64,000 nucleotides of DNA, from NCBI GenBank assembly GCA_035248685.1, contig DATFHF010000027.1:62001-126000 (forward strand), written 5' to 3'. A program made the position numbers and the translations under genes. This document shows positions 33,665 to 42,218 of this stretch, piece after piece. Source of the stretch: Jatrophihabitans_A sp035248685. Its GTDB lineage: Bacteria > Actinomycetota > Actinomycetes > Mycobacteriales > Jatrophihabitantaceae. The notes below the pieces were generated by a model. The model was not told where the DNA came from. It worked only from the letters and a program-made list of their open reading frames with translations, and did no database searches. Position 1 is the stretch's first letter; every line of letters starts with the position of its first letter.

Positions 33665-35236
33665 TCAGCCGGCCGGCGCGAACCAGCGCAGTTGCGGGGC
33701 GGCGTCGGCCGCGGCGGCGCATGGGCCGCAGGCATGGGCAACCATCGGCACGATCGGCAGATCCGCCAACACCGCCCGCTCCAGTTGCTGCCACAGCTCC
33801 CGCGCTTGCTCCGGATCGGCTTCTTCGAGCGCCTCGCTCAGCAGCCGGTCGACAGCCGGGTTGTCATACCCGCCGTGGTTGCCGGCACCAGGCTCGGCTC
33901 CGCCGCGTAATAAGGGTTCCAGCGCAGTGCGGCCATTGTTGCCATACCAATCCGGAGTCCAGCCGGCCAGCGCGAAATCCCAGCCGGCGCTGCGCAGGGC
34001 GTCGAAGTAGCGGTGGGCAGGCAGCCGGCGGACCTGCACGGTGAGCCCGCACTCGGCCAGGTTTGTTGAGAGCACGGCGGCCACCTGGCGAGCCAACTCG
34101 GTGTCGGCAATCGCCAGGGTCAGGCTGTCAATCGGGACATCAGCCAGCAACTCCCGAGCCCGGGTCAGCTCGGCGGGCCGGCCCACCGATCCAGAATCTG
34201 CTTGCGGTACGTCGGTAAGCAACAGGCCGTGCTGGACAGCGGCACGGGTGGCGCAGCCGACTCCAGCCACCAGGTCGCGGACGGCGGCCTTGTCGACGGC
34301 GAACGCGACGGCCTGCCGGACCGCAAGCCGACCAGCCGCGCCGGCTCGCAGGTTGGCGACCAGATAGTGCCCGAACCGCCAACCCGGCGCCGGCACCTCG
34401 GCCGACGACGTCCAGGTCACGGTGCCGAACGACCAAGCAACGCCGGGCTGATCGGCATCGCCGACTGGGCCGCCGATCCGGATCTCGTTCACCGGCCGCT
34501 GGTGGACCGGGTCGGTATCCGGATCCCAGCGCGGGTTCGGTTCGAGGACCAGCTCGGATCCGCGCGACCGGGCGCGGGCGATCCGGTACGGGCCGGCGGA
34601 CGGCGCGTTGCGCAGCAACTCGTGGCTATCCGGAACGTAGTAGTCGTACTCGCGCGGAGCCGCCGCGGCGACGCCGGTCGCCAACAGGTGCAGTAGGTCG
34701 TTAGCCGGTGCGATCAGGTCGATCTGCAAGGTATGCGGATCGACCGCGCGAATGCCCGCCACCTGATGTTGAGCCTGGAATTGTGCGAAGTCCGGAGCGT
34801 TGGCCTGCCAGCCGCCGAGTTCGGCGTCGTAGGCCTGGCAATACTCCCGCATGCCGACGATAGTGTCGGTGAAGTAGCGTCGCACCGCGGCCGCGTTGGG
34901 ATGCGCGATTCGCTTGAACCCCCGGACGAAATCACCGGCAACCAGTTCCCGCGCACCCTGGGCATCCCAGTAGACGCCGCGCCGCAGGTTGAACCGGTAG
35001 CTGCGGCCGTCCGCGCTGACGCCGCCGTTGGCTACCGTCGGAATTGCCAGTGCCAGATCAGGAACCGGGGTCCGATCGTCGGAGGCTCGGTAGTCAAAGA
35101 GCCGCCGGCCCAACAAACCGAGCAGCTGGCCGGATCTGATCGTGTACGGGCTACGCGGGTCGAGATGATCCAGCTCACCCGGGCCAAAGAAGGCCAGCGC
35201 GGTCGAGGCGGGCGGCGCAACGACGGTCAGGGTCAT
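33665..35236 (-). CDS. peptide-binding protein homologue (SBP family 5) without signal peptide
   Basis: About 523 residues. Full-length oligopeptide-binding fold: ELDHLDPRSPYTIRSGQLLGLLGRRLFDY, FNLRRGVYWD, GDFVRGFKRIAHP, AVAFAVDKAAV, TPDWYGNNGRTALEPLL and DNPAVDRLLSEAL. The N-terminus MTLTVVAPPASTALAFFGPGEL has no basic/hydrophobic signal and no lipobox Cys, so the protein should stay in the cytoplasm. It follows the 401-aa unknown gene after a hairpin. Paralogous to the two proteins at 48272 and 49981. No ABC permease or ATPase is near. Confidence 0.85.
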   Translation of the reverse strand: MTLTVVAPPASTALAFFGPGELDHLDPRSPYTIRSGQLLGLLGRRLFDYRASDDRTPVPDLALAIPTVANGGVSADGRSYRFNLRRGVYWDAQGARELVAGDFVRGFKRIAHPNAAAVRRYFTDTIVGMREYCQAYDAELGGWQANAPDFAQFQAQHQVAGIRAVDPHTLQIDLIAPANDLLHLLATGVAAAAPREYDYYVPDSHELLRNAPSAGPYRIARARSRGSELVLEPNPRWDPDTDPVHQRPVNEIRIGGPVGDADQPGVAWSFGTVTWTSSAEVPAPGWRFGHYLVANLRAGAAGRLAVRQAVAFAVDKAAVRDLVAGVGCATRAAVQHGLLLTDVPQADSGSVGRPAELTRARELLADVPIDSLTLAIADTELARQVAAVLSTNLAECGLTVQVRRLPAHRYFDALRSAGWDFALAGWTPDWYGNNGRTALEPLLRGGAEPGAGNHGGYDNPAVDRLLSEALEEADPEQARELWQQLERAVLADLPIVPMVAHACGPCAAAADAAPQLRWFAPAG

Positions 35237-35275
35237 CCCGATTACCTTTCACTCATGGGCTATACCGGCACGAAC

Positions 35276-35307
35276 GTCCCGGACGGATGCACATCCGTCC
35301 GGGACGT
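35276..35307 (-). terminator. 13-bp hairpin between the 401-aa gene and the SBP gene
   Basis: CGTCCCGGACGGA (35276-35288) pairs perfectly with TCCGTCCGGGACG (35295-35307) with a six-base loop. It could end most transcription from the strong upstream gene and let some reach the SBP gene. Confidence 0.75.
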
Positions 35308-35339
35308 CCGGCTCGACGGGGATCTGGCAGCGATTGCTG

Positions 35340-36545
35340 TCAGACGTTGACCGCCGCGTGGGCGCCGACCAGGGCATCACCCATGGCCAGCTGGACGCCG
35401 GTCAGCCGAGCGCCGAGAGTGCCGTCGCTGGTCAGCAGTGCGGCGTCGACGTGGTCGGCAGACAACTGGGTCCCGTTGGGCTCGATGTCCTTGAGCTGCC
35501 CGCGCAGGTGCACCGGGTTGGCTGCGTACAGCACGCCGTTCGGGGTGACAACCTCGAACTGGGCGTCGATGTGCAGCTCACCGGGGTAGCGAACCCGGCT
35601 CAGGCTCTCTTCGGTGCCTTCGCCCAGCGTTCCGCCGGAGACTGCGAAGAAGCTCGCCCGCAGCATGACCCGGCCGCCCAGCGCGGAGCTGGTGCCCATC
35701 ATGGCTACCCGTGCGAGCTGGGCCTTGATGCCACTGCCACCGTGGTGCTTGTCCGGGCCGAACAGCAGAATCTCGGCGCCGGCCGCCTCCGGGTGCGCGC
35801 CGACCAGGTCGATCGTCTCGGTCCGGCCGTTGACGTCGATCTTGACAGCACCTTCCATCGAGGCCTGGATGATGATCGACGGGTCGACCAGCATCGACAC
35901 GCACGGGCCCATGCTCGGCGCGAAGAAGACGGTCGGTTCCAGTCCGGTGGCCTCGTTCTGGTCGTTGGCCGGGTACCAAGCCTCGGGCAGGTTCTGTCCG
36001 CTGACGACGTTGAGGGCCGGCATGACCTCACCCGGGCCGTCGGTGCGCGGACGGCCGAGGTACGGCGGGGTCAGCGGCTGCTTGAACGGCGGGATGTTGT
36101 CGATGATGCCCTTGATGTCGATGACATCGCGGTGCGCGAGTCGCAGCGTGCTGGTCTCCAGGATGCCGAACCGGCGAATGTAGAACTCTGCCGGGAAGTT
36201 GCGGCCGGGCACAATCTGGCGTACGTGGCCGGTGTTGGGCAGGTACGGGTTCGACAGCACCTGGAGCCGGTCCTCGAGCATGTAGCTGTAGCCCTTGATG
36301 CCGACCTCGGGGGCGCTGATCAGTTCGAGGTCGAACTCGGCACGTCCCTTGTCATCGACGCGGTGGGCGAAGCCGGGCATCGGCCACTTGTTCAGCTGTA
36401 CGAACCCAGACAGGCTGATCGTCTCGCGACGACCAGCGTAGTAGTCGTCGCCGAACACGACTGTCGCAGCGGCCAGGATATGTGGCCGCAGCGGCTTGGG
36501 CTCGATGTTCAGCGACTCGTAGGTCTCCTTGGCCGCACTGGCCAT
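35340..36545 (-). CDS. unrecognised 401-aa protein
   Basis: Not recognised with confidence. It appears to be a soluble, beta-rich protein without signal peptide or membrane segment. Conserved-looking segments: YYAGRRETISLSGFVQLNKWPMPG, EVGIKGYSYMLEDRL, PALNVVSGQNLPEAWYP, DPSIIIQASMEGAVKIDVNG and EILLFGPDKHHGG. The last 100 residues resemble an immunoglobulin-like or jelly-roll module (DAQFEVVTPNGVLYAANPVHLRGQL). The start at MASAAKETY has GGGAGGTGG in front. It has its own AT-rich promoter and a terminator, suggesting high expression. First gene of the unit leading into an SBP gene. Confidence 0.75.
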   Translation of the reverse strand: MASAAKETYESLNIEPKPLRPHILAAATVVFGDDYYAGRRETISLSGFVQLNKWPMPGFAHRVDDKGRAEFDLELISAPEVGIKGYSYMLEDRLQVLSNPYLPNTGHVRQIVPGRNFPAEFYIRRFGILETSTLRLAHRDVIDIKGIIDNIPPFKQPLTPPYLGRPRTDGPGEVMPALNVVSGQNLPEAWYPANDQNEATGLEPTVFFAPSMGPCVSMLVDPSIIIQASMEGAVKIDVNGRTETIDLVGAHPEAAGAEILLFGPDKHHGGSGIKAQLARVAMMGTSSALGGRVMLRASFFAVSGGTLGEGTEESLSRVRYPGELHIDAQFEVVTPNGVLYAANPVHLRGQLKDIEPNGTQLSADHVDAALLTSDGTLGARLTGVQLAMGDALVGAHAAVNV

Positions 36546-36626
36546 GAGCCACCTCCCGGATGTCTCATTGGGTCCCTGGCCCGGCACCCGGCGGGCGCTG
36601 TGTAGAGCTCTAGAGACCAGTAGCTA

Positions 36627-36654
36627 CGCTAATATTTCATATAGTAACTGTCAA
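36627..36654 (-). promoter_or_regulatory. AT-rich promoter of the 401-aa gene
   Basis: Minus strand: TTGACA, a 15-nt spacer beginning GTTACTAT, then ATTAGC. It shares TTG....TTACT..TA and TAGC at the same spacing with the promoters at 43815-43844 and 55284-55313. Confidence 0.55.
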
Positions 36655-36686
36655 GGCCCTACGGCTGGAAGTCCATACCTTGACAG
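36648..36686. repeat. inverted repeat CTGTCAAGG / CCTTGACAG
   Basis: Perfect 9-bp arms at 36648-36656 and 36678-36686, 21 nt apart. The left arm contains the -35 box TTGACA of the promoter on the minus strand. A candidate operator. Confidence 0.55.
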
Positions 36687-36761
36687 GTATTTCGACTAAA
36701 CGGCCCGCTGCCTTGCTTGTGGACCAATTAGCAGCTGGCGGCGGTAGCTAGCGGGTCTGGG

Positions 36762-37892
36762 CTACCGACCCAGGCCGGCCTTGAGGTCCTCCACCAGGTC
36801 GTGCGGATCCTCGATCCCGGCGGATAGCCGGATCAACGATCGGGTTATCCCGCGCCGGGCCAGCACCTCGGCCGGCAGCCCGCGGTGGCTCATCAAGGCC
36901 GGGCACTCGATCAGCGACGCGACACCGCCCAAGCTCACCGAGCAGCCGAACAGCTCCAGCCGGTTCAGCAATCGTTCCGGGTCACCGAGGTATTCGAAGG
37001 AAACCATCGAGCCGGGCTGAGCCATCTGCCGAGCGGCCACCGCGTACTGCGGGTGGATCTTCAACCCCGGATAGCGGACCAGACCGACCGCGGCCGAGCT
37101 GGACAGCAGCTCGACCAGGGCAAGCGCATTCTCGTTCTGCCGGGCGGCGCGCAGCGACAGCGTCTTTAGCCCGCGATGGATCAGGAAGCAGTCCAACGCA
37201 CCCGGCACATTGCCGGCAGCCGTCCGGTACTCGCGAATCCGGCCGTGCAGCTCAGAATCCTGATAAACCAGCGCCCCGCCCAGCACATCGCCATGCCCGG
37301 CGATCGACTTGGTGGTGCTGTACAGGCTGAGGTCCGTACCGAGCGCCAGCGGTTGCTGGAACACCGGGCCGGCAAAGGTGTTGTCGACGACCACCAACAC
37401 CTCGCGGCCGACCAGCTGACGGCGTACCGCAGCGATGTCGACCACCTTCAGCAGCGGATTGGTCGGTGACTCGATCCAGACCAGGCTCAAATCCGGGGTG
37501 GTGGCCAGCGCGTCGGTGAGCTGATCGGGATCACTGAGATCGGCATACCGCAGCCGACTGCCCTGCCGGGTGAGCAAGGCCAGCAACGCATCGGTGCCGG
37601 GATAGACGTCGTCGGTGCAAAGCACACTGTGACCTGGCGGCACCAGCGAGCACACTGTGGCGGCCGCCGCCTGGCCGCTGGCGAAGGTGGTTGCGAACCG
37701 GGCATCCTCCAGCGCGGCCAAGCACCGTTCCAACCCTTCCCGGGTCGGGTTCTCGCCACGGCCGTAGAAGTACCGAGGCGGATCCTGCCAGCGCCGGTCG
37801 TAGCCGGTGGATAAGTGGATGGCCGGCACCAGGTCGCCGGTACCCGGCTCCGGCTCCTGCCCAGCCCGCACCAGCTTGGTATCGAAGCGCAT
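36762..37892 (-). CDS. cystathionine gamma-synthase/lyase-family PLP enzyme
   Basis: 376 residues, Cys/Met metabolism PLP family. RYFYGRGENPTREGLERCLAALEDA, WIESPTNPLLKVVDI, VVVDNTFAGPVFQQPLALG and the PLP-lysine motif SLYSTTKSIAGHGDVLGGAL are intact. Could be a CGS, a gamma-lyase or an enzyme making an unusual sulfur amino acid. Last gene of the long minus-strand unit from 43737. TAG/TGA spacing to the upstream methyltransferase is 12 nt. Confidence 0.9.
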   Translation of the reverse strand: MRFDTKLVRAGQEPEPGTGDLVPAIHLSTGYDRRWQDPPRYFYGRGENPTREGLERCLAALEDARFATTFASGQAAAATVCSLVPPGHSVLCTDDVYPGTDALLALLTRQGSRLRYADLSDPDQLTDALATTPDLSLVWIESPTNPLLKVVDIAAVRRQLVGREVLVVVDNTFAGPVFQQPLALGTDLSLYSTTKSIAGHGDVLGGALVYQDSELHGRIREYRTAAGNVPGALDCFLIHRGLKTLSLRAARQNENALALVELLSSSAAVGLVRYPGLKIHPQYAVAARQMAQPGSMVSFEYLGDPERLLNRLELFGCSVSLGGVASLIECPALMSHRGLPAEVLARRGITRSLIRLSAGIEDPHDLVEDLKAGLGR

Positions 37893-37904
37893 ATCAGGCC
37901 CGAC

Positions 37905-38759
37905 TTAGGGTGTCACACCGCGCACGCAGAACGTCCGCGAGGTGAGCTGAACCCGACCGTCGGAGACGAAGTCGGCCGCCTTCGCCGCGATTTGCTGACG
38001 AACGGAGGAGACGTCGGTCGACCCCAGCCGCTCGTGCAGCAGTTGCCTGAGGCCGGGCGGCAGCACGTCCAGCGAGAAGTCGGCGTAATCCTCGGGACTG
38101 TCGAACCAGAACGGTGCCTCAACCGCTACCACGGACACCGGTCCGAATCCGGCGGCGGTCAGCTCGGTACGGCACTGTTGGGCATCGGCCATTGCGTACG
38201 GTCCCGGCTGGTCGGGCGCCGGCGGCCCGAGCTGGAGCAGCGGGCCCAGCACGGTGAAAGCCAGCGACATCATCGGCGCCTTGACCGCCGGCCCCCAGAC
38301 CGCGGCAACCAGCACCCCGCCGGGAACGAGCAGGGCGCGCAATGCGCGCAGAGTGGCGTCACGTTCCGGCACCAGCATCAGGCACCACCGGCTGAGCACG
38401 GCGTCAAAGCGCCGATCGGTCTCGAACCGCAGTGGATCGGTGTCGAGGAACTCCAGGGTGGACGAGCCGGCCGCGCGCTGCCGGGCCAGTCCGATCATCG
38501 CCGGTGACACGTCGATGCCGACCACCGAGCCGGTCGGCCCAACCTCCTCGGCCACGGTGAGCGCCGGTTCGCCGAGTCCGGTACCGACGTCCAGCACCCG
38601 CTGGCCCGGACTCAGCTCGGCCAGCTCCATCAGCCGAGTGGTGACCGCGGCGCCGCCACGCTCGAAGATGTCCTGCCAGCGTAGCCAGGCCGAGCTCAGC
38701 CGATCCCACTGCTCGCGCGACTCCACCAAGGCTGCTTCGCGTGCCGGCGAGATGTGCAT
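37905..38759 (-). CDS. class I SAM-dependent methyltransferase
   Basis: 284 residues. ELSPGQRVLDVGTGLGEPALTVAEEVGPTGSVVGIDVSPAM is motif I, DAVLSRWCLMLVPE motif II region, and LVPGGVLVAAVWGP motif III. UbiE-type small-molecule methyltransferase. Lies between two PLP-enzyme genes in the same direction, so it may modify their product. Confidence 0.85.
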   Translation of the reverse strand: MHISPAREAALVESREQWDRLSSAWLRWQDIFERGGAAVTTRLMELAELSPGQRVLDVGTGLGEPALTVAEEVGPTGSVVGIDVSPAMIGLARQRAAGSSTLEFLDTDPLRFETDRRFDAVLSRWCLMLVPERDATLRALRALLVPGGVLVAAVWGPAVKAPMMSLAFTVLGPLLQLGPPAPDQPGPYAMADAQQCRTELTAAGFGPVSVVAVEAPFWFDSPEDYADFSLDVLPPGLRQLLHERLGSTDVSSVRQQIAAKAADFVSDGRVQLTSRTFCVRGVTP

Positions 38760-38818
38760 GACGCCTCCTCGGTTGGCGGTTCACCCGATCAGAACAGCGA
38801 ATTGTGTTATGACGACGG

Positions 38819-40087
38819 TCATAGGAAGCGGGTTGTCGGATGCTCTCGGGTCCAGAACCCGGGCTGCACCGTGCGCAGCGCCTCGGCGACCCGCTCGAGT
38901 TCTTCCACCGTGTTGTAAACCGCGAACGACAGCCGGACGGTGCCGACCAGGCCGAGCCGATCCAGGAACGTGCTGGCACAGTGCACGCCGCTGCGCACCG
39001 CGATGCCGTGCTCGTTGAGATGGCCGCCCACGTCATAGGGATGCAAACCCGCCATCACGAACGACACAATCCCGCTCGGATCCGCCGCCGGATCGCCGAT
39101 GATCCGAGCCTCCGGCACCTGGCTCAACGCCTGGACCGCGGCGCCGACCAGCGTCCGATCATGCTCGCCGATCGCGTCCCAGCCGATACCAGCGAGGTAA
39201 TCCAGCGCGGCGGCCAGGCCGACGGCACCCGCGACGTCCGGGGTGCCGGCCTCCAGCCGGGCCGGCACCGGCACATAGCTGACCGGTTCGGTGTAGCTGA
39301 CGCCCTTTACCGTGCCGCCACCGACCTGATACGGCGGCAGTTCGCTCAGCAGTTCTCGCCGGCCGTAGAGCGCGCCGGTGCCCATCGGGCCGTACACCTT
39401 GTGCCCGGAGAAGCAGTAGAAGTCGGCATCCAGCGACTGCACGTCGACCGGTCGGTGCGCCACCGCCTGCGCACCATCAATCACCACCAGGACGCCGCGG
39501 CGATGTGCCTCGGCCACGATGTCGGCGACCGGCAGCACCGTGCCCAGCACATTGGACACGTGCGCGACTGCGGCCAGCCGCACCCGAGGGTGAGCGTCCA
39601 GGGTGGCGATCACGTCGGCCACGGTGACCCGGCCGTGGTCGGCCGGTACCACCACCAGTTCGGCACCAACCTGCTCGCACAGCCGCCGCCAGGGCAGGAA
39701 GTTTGAGTTGTGCTCCAGGCCGGTGATGAGGATCTGATCGCCCGCTCCGACCATCCGCCGGCCGAGCAGGTCAGCCAGCAGGTTCATCGCGTCGGTGGTG
39801 CCTCGGGTGAAGACGATCTCGTCGTCGTGGCCGGCGTTGAGCCGGCGTCGTACCACCTGCCGGGCGCCCTCGTACCGATCGGTCGCCCGCATGCTGAGGT
39901 CGTAGTAGCCGCGTCCGACATTGCTGTTGCTGGTCGAGTAATACTCGGTCAACGCGTGCAGCACCGGCCAGGGTTTCTGGGTAGTGGCGGCGTTGTCCAG
40001 GTAGGCCAGCGGATAGCCGTGCATCGACTGGGCCAGGATCGGAAAGTCGGTGCGCAGCCCGGCGATTGCCGTGGATGTCAAGGTCAT
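38819..40087 (-). CDS. SufS-like class V aminotransferase / cysteine desulfurase
   Basis: 422 residues. YLDNAATTQKPWPVLHALTEYYSTSNSNVGRGYYDLS, ITGLEHNSNFLPWR, VDGAQAVAHRPVDVQ and the PLP-lysine motif YCFSGHKVYGPMGTGALYG are standard. The catalytic-loop Cys is present in RSGVHCASTFLD. No SufB/C/D/U genes are near, which suggests a pathway-specific enzyme (sulfur donor or aminotransfer/lyase) and not housekeeping Fe-S assembly. ATG overlaps the stop of the upstream HDFFGH gene. Confidence 0.88.
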   Translation of the reverse strand: MTLTSTAIAGLRTDFPILAQSMHGYPLAYLDNAATTQKPWPVLHALTEYYSTSNSNVGRGYYDLSMRATDRYEGARQVVRRRLNAGHDDEIVFTRGTTDAMNLLADLLGRRMVGAGDQILITGLEHNSNFLPWRRLCEQVGAELVVVPADHGRVTVADVIATLDAHPRVRLAAVAHVSNVLGTVLPVADIVAEAHRRGVLVVIDGAQAVAHRPVDVQSLDADFYCFSGHKVYGPMGTGALYGRRELLSELPPYQVGGGTVKGVSYTEPVSYVPVPARLEAGTPDVAGAVGLAAALDYLAGIGWDAIGEHDRTLVGAAVQALSQVPEARIIGDPAADPSGIVSFVMAGLHPYDVGGHLNEHGIAVRSGVHCASTFLDRLGLVGTVRLSFAVYNTVEELERVAEALRTVQPGFWTREHPTTRFL

Positions 40088-40887
40088 GCGGCCGCCTCCT
40101 CGAAACTTGCGGTGAACCGGTGCAGGAAGCTGGGCGGGCAGCTGAACACCTTCTGTTCGGGGTACGGCCGGCGCGCAGGTGGCAGCCAGCCCGGCTCGTC
40201 CCGGCCCGGCAACCGGCCGTCAGCGGTCCGCAGATGCGAGCCGCAGAAGAACCAGCAGACCTGGCTGAGCTGCTCGGCGAACACGACCGGACGCACCTGG
40301 TCCGGATACGTCAGCAGGTTGCAGTAGGCCGCGCGGAACTCTCCATCCAGGCTCATCCCGTTGTCGAACATGACATGCCCGAAGAAGTCGTGCACGGCAC
40401 GGAGCAGGTCGTTGTACTCGAACTCGACGCCGTTGCGGACGACGCCCGAGCCGATCCGCAACGGATGGTCGACGGGGTAGCGCCCGCCGCCGGTGCCGAC
40501 CGGGCCGTGCCCGACGCGGCTGAGGAAGACGTACAGGATGCCGGTATCACGCACGCCGACGCACAGTTGCTCCGCGTCGCGGTAGGGCTGGCCGGCATCA
40601 AGCCACGGCTCGACCTGGATCCCGGATCGCTCGATCACGTCGAACTGCCACCTGGTCTCGGCCCGCAGCAGCGCGTACCGCCGGTCGAGGTCGGCGCTCC
40701 AGCTACGTCGCGGCTGGTCGGCGAAGTGGTCGGCCACCTCGCGACAGAACGCCTCACCCAGCCGGCCCAGCCCGGCCGCCGGATCGGCGAGCCGACCGGG
40801 CAGCGCGCGGACCTCCGGCCGCCGCCGCTCCAGGTACCGCCGGGCCACCGCGACCGGGTCTGCCGCCACTGCCGTCGGGCTGGTCAC
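40084..40887 (-). CDS. unrecognised protein with HDFFGH...E motif (aromatic-hydroxylase-like metal site)
   Basis: About 267 residues, soluble. The GTG start has AGGAGG six bases upstream. The key segment is LLRAVHDFFGHVMFDNGMSLDGEFRAAY, then VVFAEQLSQVCWFFCG. The H-x-x-x-x-H spacing (HDFFGH) and a Glu 34 residues later recall the iron site of biopterin-dependent aromatic amino acid hydroxylases (HELLGH and a Glu about 40 residues on). Global similarity to those enzymes is not evident to me, so this is an inference from the motif. Coupled to the SufS-like gene. Its promoter overlaps the end of the UbiB-like gene. Confidence 0.6.
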   Translation of the reverse strand: MTSPTAVAADPVAVARRYLERRRPEVRALPGRLADPAAGLGRLGEAFCREVADHFADQPRRSWSADLDRRYALLRAETRWQFDVIERSGIQVEPWLDAGQPYRDAEQLCVGVRDTGILYVFLSRVGHGPVGTGGGRYPVDHPLRIGSGVVRNGVEFEYNDLLRAVHDFFGHVMFDNGMSLDGEFRAAYCNLLTYPDQVRPVVFAEQLSQVCWFFCGSHLRTADGRLPGRDEPGWLPPARRPYPEQKVFSCPPSFLHRFTASFEEAAA

Positions 40888-40913
40888 AGCAAGCCTCCTC
40901 ACCCGCCCAGGCT

Positions 40914-40932
40914 ACTATTTATTAATCAAGTT
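40914..40932 (-). promoter_or_regulatory. 19-nt regulatory motif before the HDFFGH gene
   Basis: Minus strand AACTTGATTAATAAATAGT, overlapping the stop codon of the UbiB-like gene. Member of the recurring ACTTGA...ATAGT set of this locus. Confidence 0.5.
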
Positions 40933-42218
40933 ATCGAGGCGACCGCCGCGAACAGGGCGCGGTTTAGCACTGGCCTGGCGATCACCTGGAAGTCGATGTC
41001 GGGATCAAGTTCGCGCACCGTCGGCTCGATGACCAGCAGCGAAAGCAACGGAAAGACCAGCTCCGGGGTAGCCACGATGCCGTGTCGGCGCTGGATATCG
41101 AACATCTCGGTGGCAAACCCGATCAGGCTGAATTCCTTGGCCGATAAGCCGAAATTGCGATCGACCAGCGCGGCCAGCTCGGTGCTGAACCACTCGACGT
41201 CGGCACCCGGCCGCAGCCCGAGCGAGCTTTCGATGACGATCCGGGCGCAGCGCCGGCCTCGTCCGATCGACATGTTCAAGAAGAACTCGGCGAACAACCG
41301 GCGCATGGTGTCCGACAGCTGGACGCTGAAGCCGGCATCCAGGACCACCACCTGCCCGGTCGGCAGGAAATACAGGTTGCCCGGATGCAGATCGCAGTGG
41401 ACGAACCCATCGATGAACAGCATCTGGTACATGACGTTCAGCGTCGAAGCCGCGAACTCCCGGCGGGCGACCAGCGAACACCGGGCGCCGGTGCCGACAT
41501 CCAGTCCGGGCAGGTAGTCCATCACGATGCAGGTCGGTCGGCTGAGCTCGACATGCACCCGTGGCACCAGCACCCGCGGCAGCGCCGACAACTCGGTACG
41601 CATCCGCCGCAGGCTGTCCGCCTCGCGGTCGAAGTCCAGTTGTCCGAGCACCGCGTCGCACAGGTTATCCATCAGCTCGCGTACCGGCACCCCGCGAAAG
41701 GCCGGCAGCCGGGCCACCATCGCCGCACCGCGCCGCACCAGGGCCAGGTCGGCGGCCATCAATCGGCTGATGCCGGGCCGTTGAAGCTTCAGCGCCACCT
41801 CGGTGCCGTCCAGCAGGCTGGCCCGATACACGCAGGCAACGCTGGCCGCCGCTACCGCCACGTAGTCGATCGCATCGAACGTACGGTCCAGATCCGCGCC
41901 GTACACCCCGACCAGCGCGGCGCGACTTTGTTCCGGGCTGAGCCCGGGAACCTCGTCGCGCAGTACCGACAGCTCGTCACACAGCACCGGCGGCACGATG
42001 TCGCGACGAGCGCCCAGGATCTGGCCGGCCTTGACGAAGGTCGGCCCGAGTCGGATCAGCAGCTGAGTCACCTGACGAGCCAGTTCCCGCTTTGCCTCGG
42101 GACGGCCGCGGCGGGCGGCCCCGGCCGCACTGCCCAGCGCGATCAACATACCGACCGCCACCCGGTAGCCGATGACCAATGATCGCAAGGCTAATGCTGC
42201 TCGGCCGGGTTCTTTCAC
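40926..42218 (-). CDS. UbiB/ABC1 (ADCK) family atypical kinase
   Basis: About 430 residues. The family hallmark KxGQ is present (LIRLGPTFVKAGQILGARRDIVPPVL), with EVALKLQRPGI (Lys of the ATP site), IVMDYLPGLDV, FVHCDLHPGNLYFLPTGQVVVLDAGF (catalytic and metal-binding loops). Family members are ATPases/kinases acting with membrane-bound isoprenoid lipid pathways. The C-terminus has a hydrophobic stretch. GTG start overlaps the stop of the propeller gene (GTGA). Its presence may hint at a lipophilic substrate, but none of the quinone genes is here. Confidence 0.85.
   Translation of the reverse strand: MKEPGRAALALRSLVIGYRVAVGMLIALGSAAGAARRGRPEAKRELARQVTQLLIRLGPTFVKAGQILGARRDIVPPVLCDELSVLRDEVPGLSPEQSRAALVGVYGADLDRTFDAIDYVAVAAASVACVYRASLLDGTEVALKLQRPGISRLMAADLALVRRGAAMVARLPAFRGVPVRELMDNLCDAVLGQLDFDREADSLRRMRTELSALPRVLVPRVHVELSRPTCIVMDYLPGLDVGTGARCSLVARREFAASTLNVMYQMLFIDGFVHCDLHPGNLYFLPTGQVVVLDAGFSVQLSDTMRRLFAEFFLNMSIGRGRRCARIVIESSLGLRPGADVEWFSTELAALVDRNFGLSAKEFSLIGFATEMFDIQRRHGIVATPELVFPLLSLLVIEPTVRELDPDIDFQVIARPVLNRALFAAVASIT

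Noticed and set aside
35334..36605. A 423-codon frame on the plus strand opposite the 401-aa gene
   Set aside because: Composition is Arg/Gly/Val-biased as in antisense shadows, there is no ribosome-binding site, and the minus strand has better codon bias plus promoter and terminator.
40066..41517. A 483-codon frame on the plus strand opposite the HDFFGH and UbiB-like genes
   Set aside because: Antisense to two recognised protein families. No start signal.
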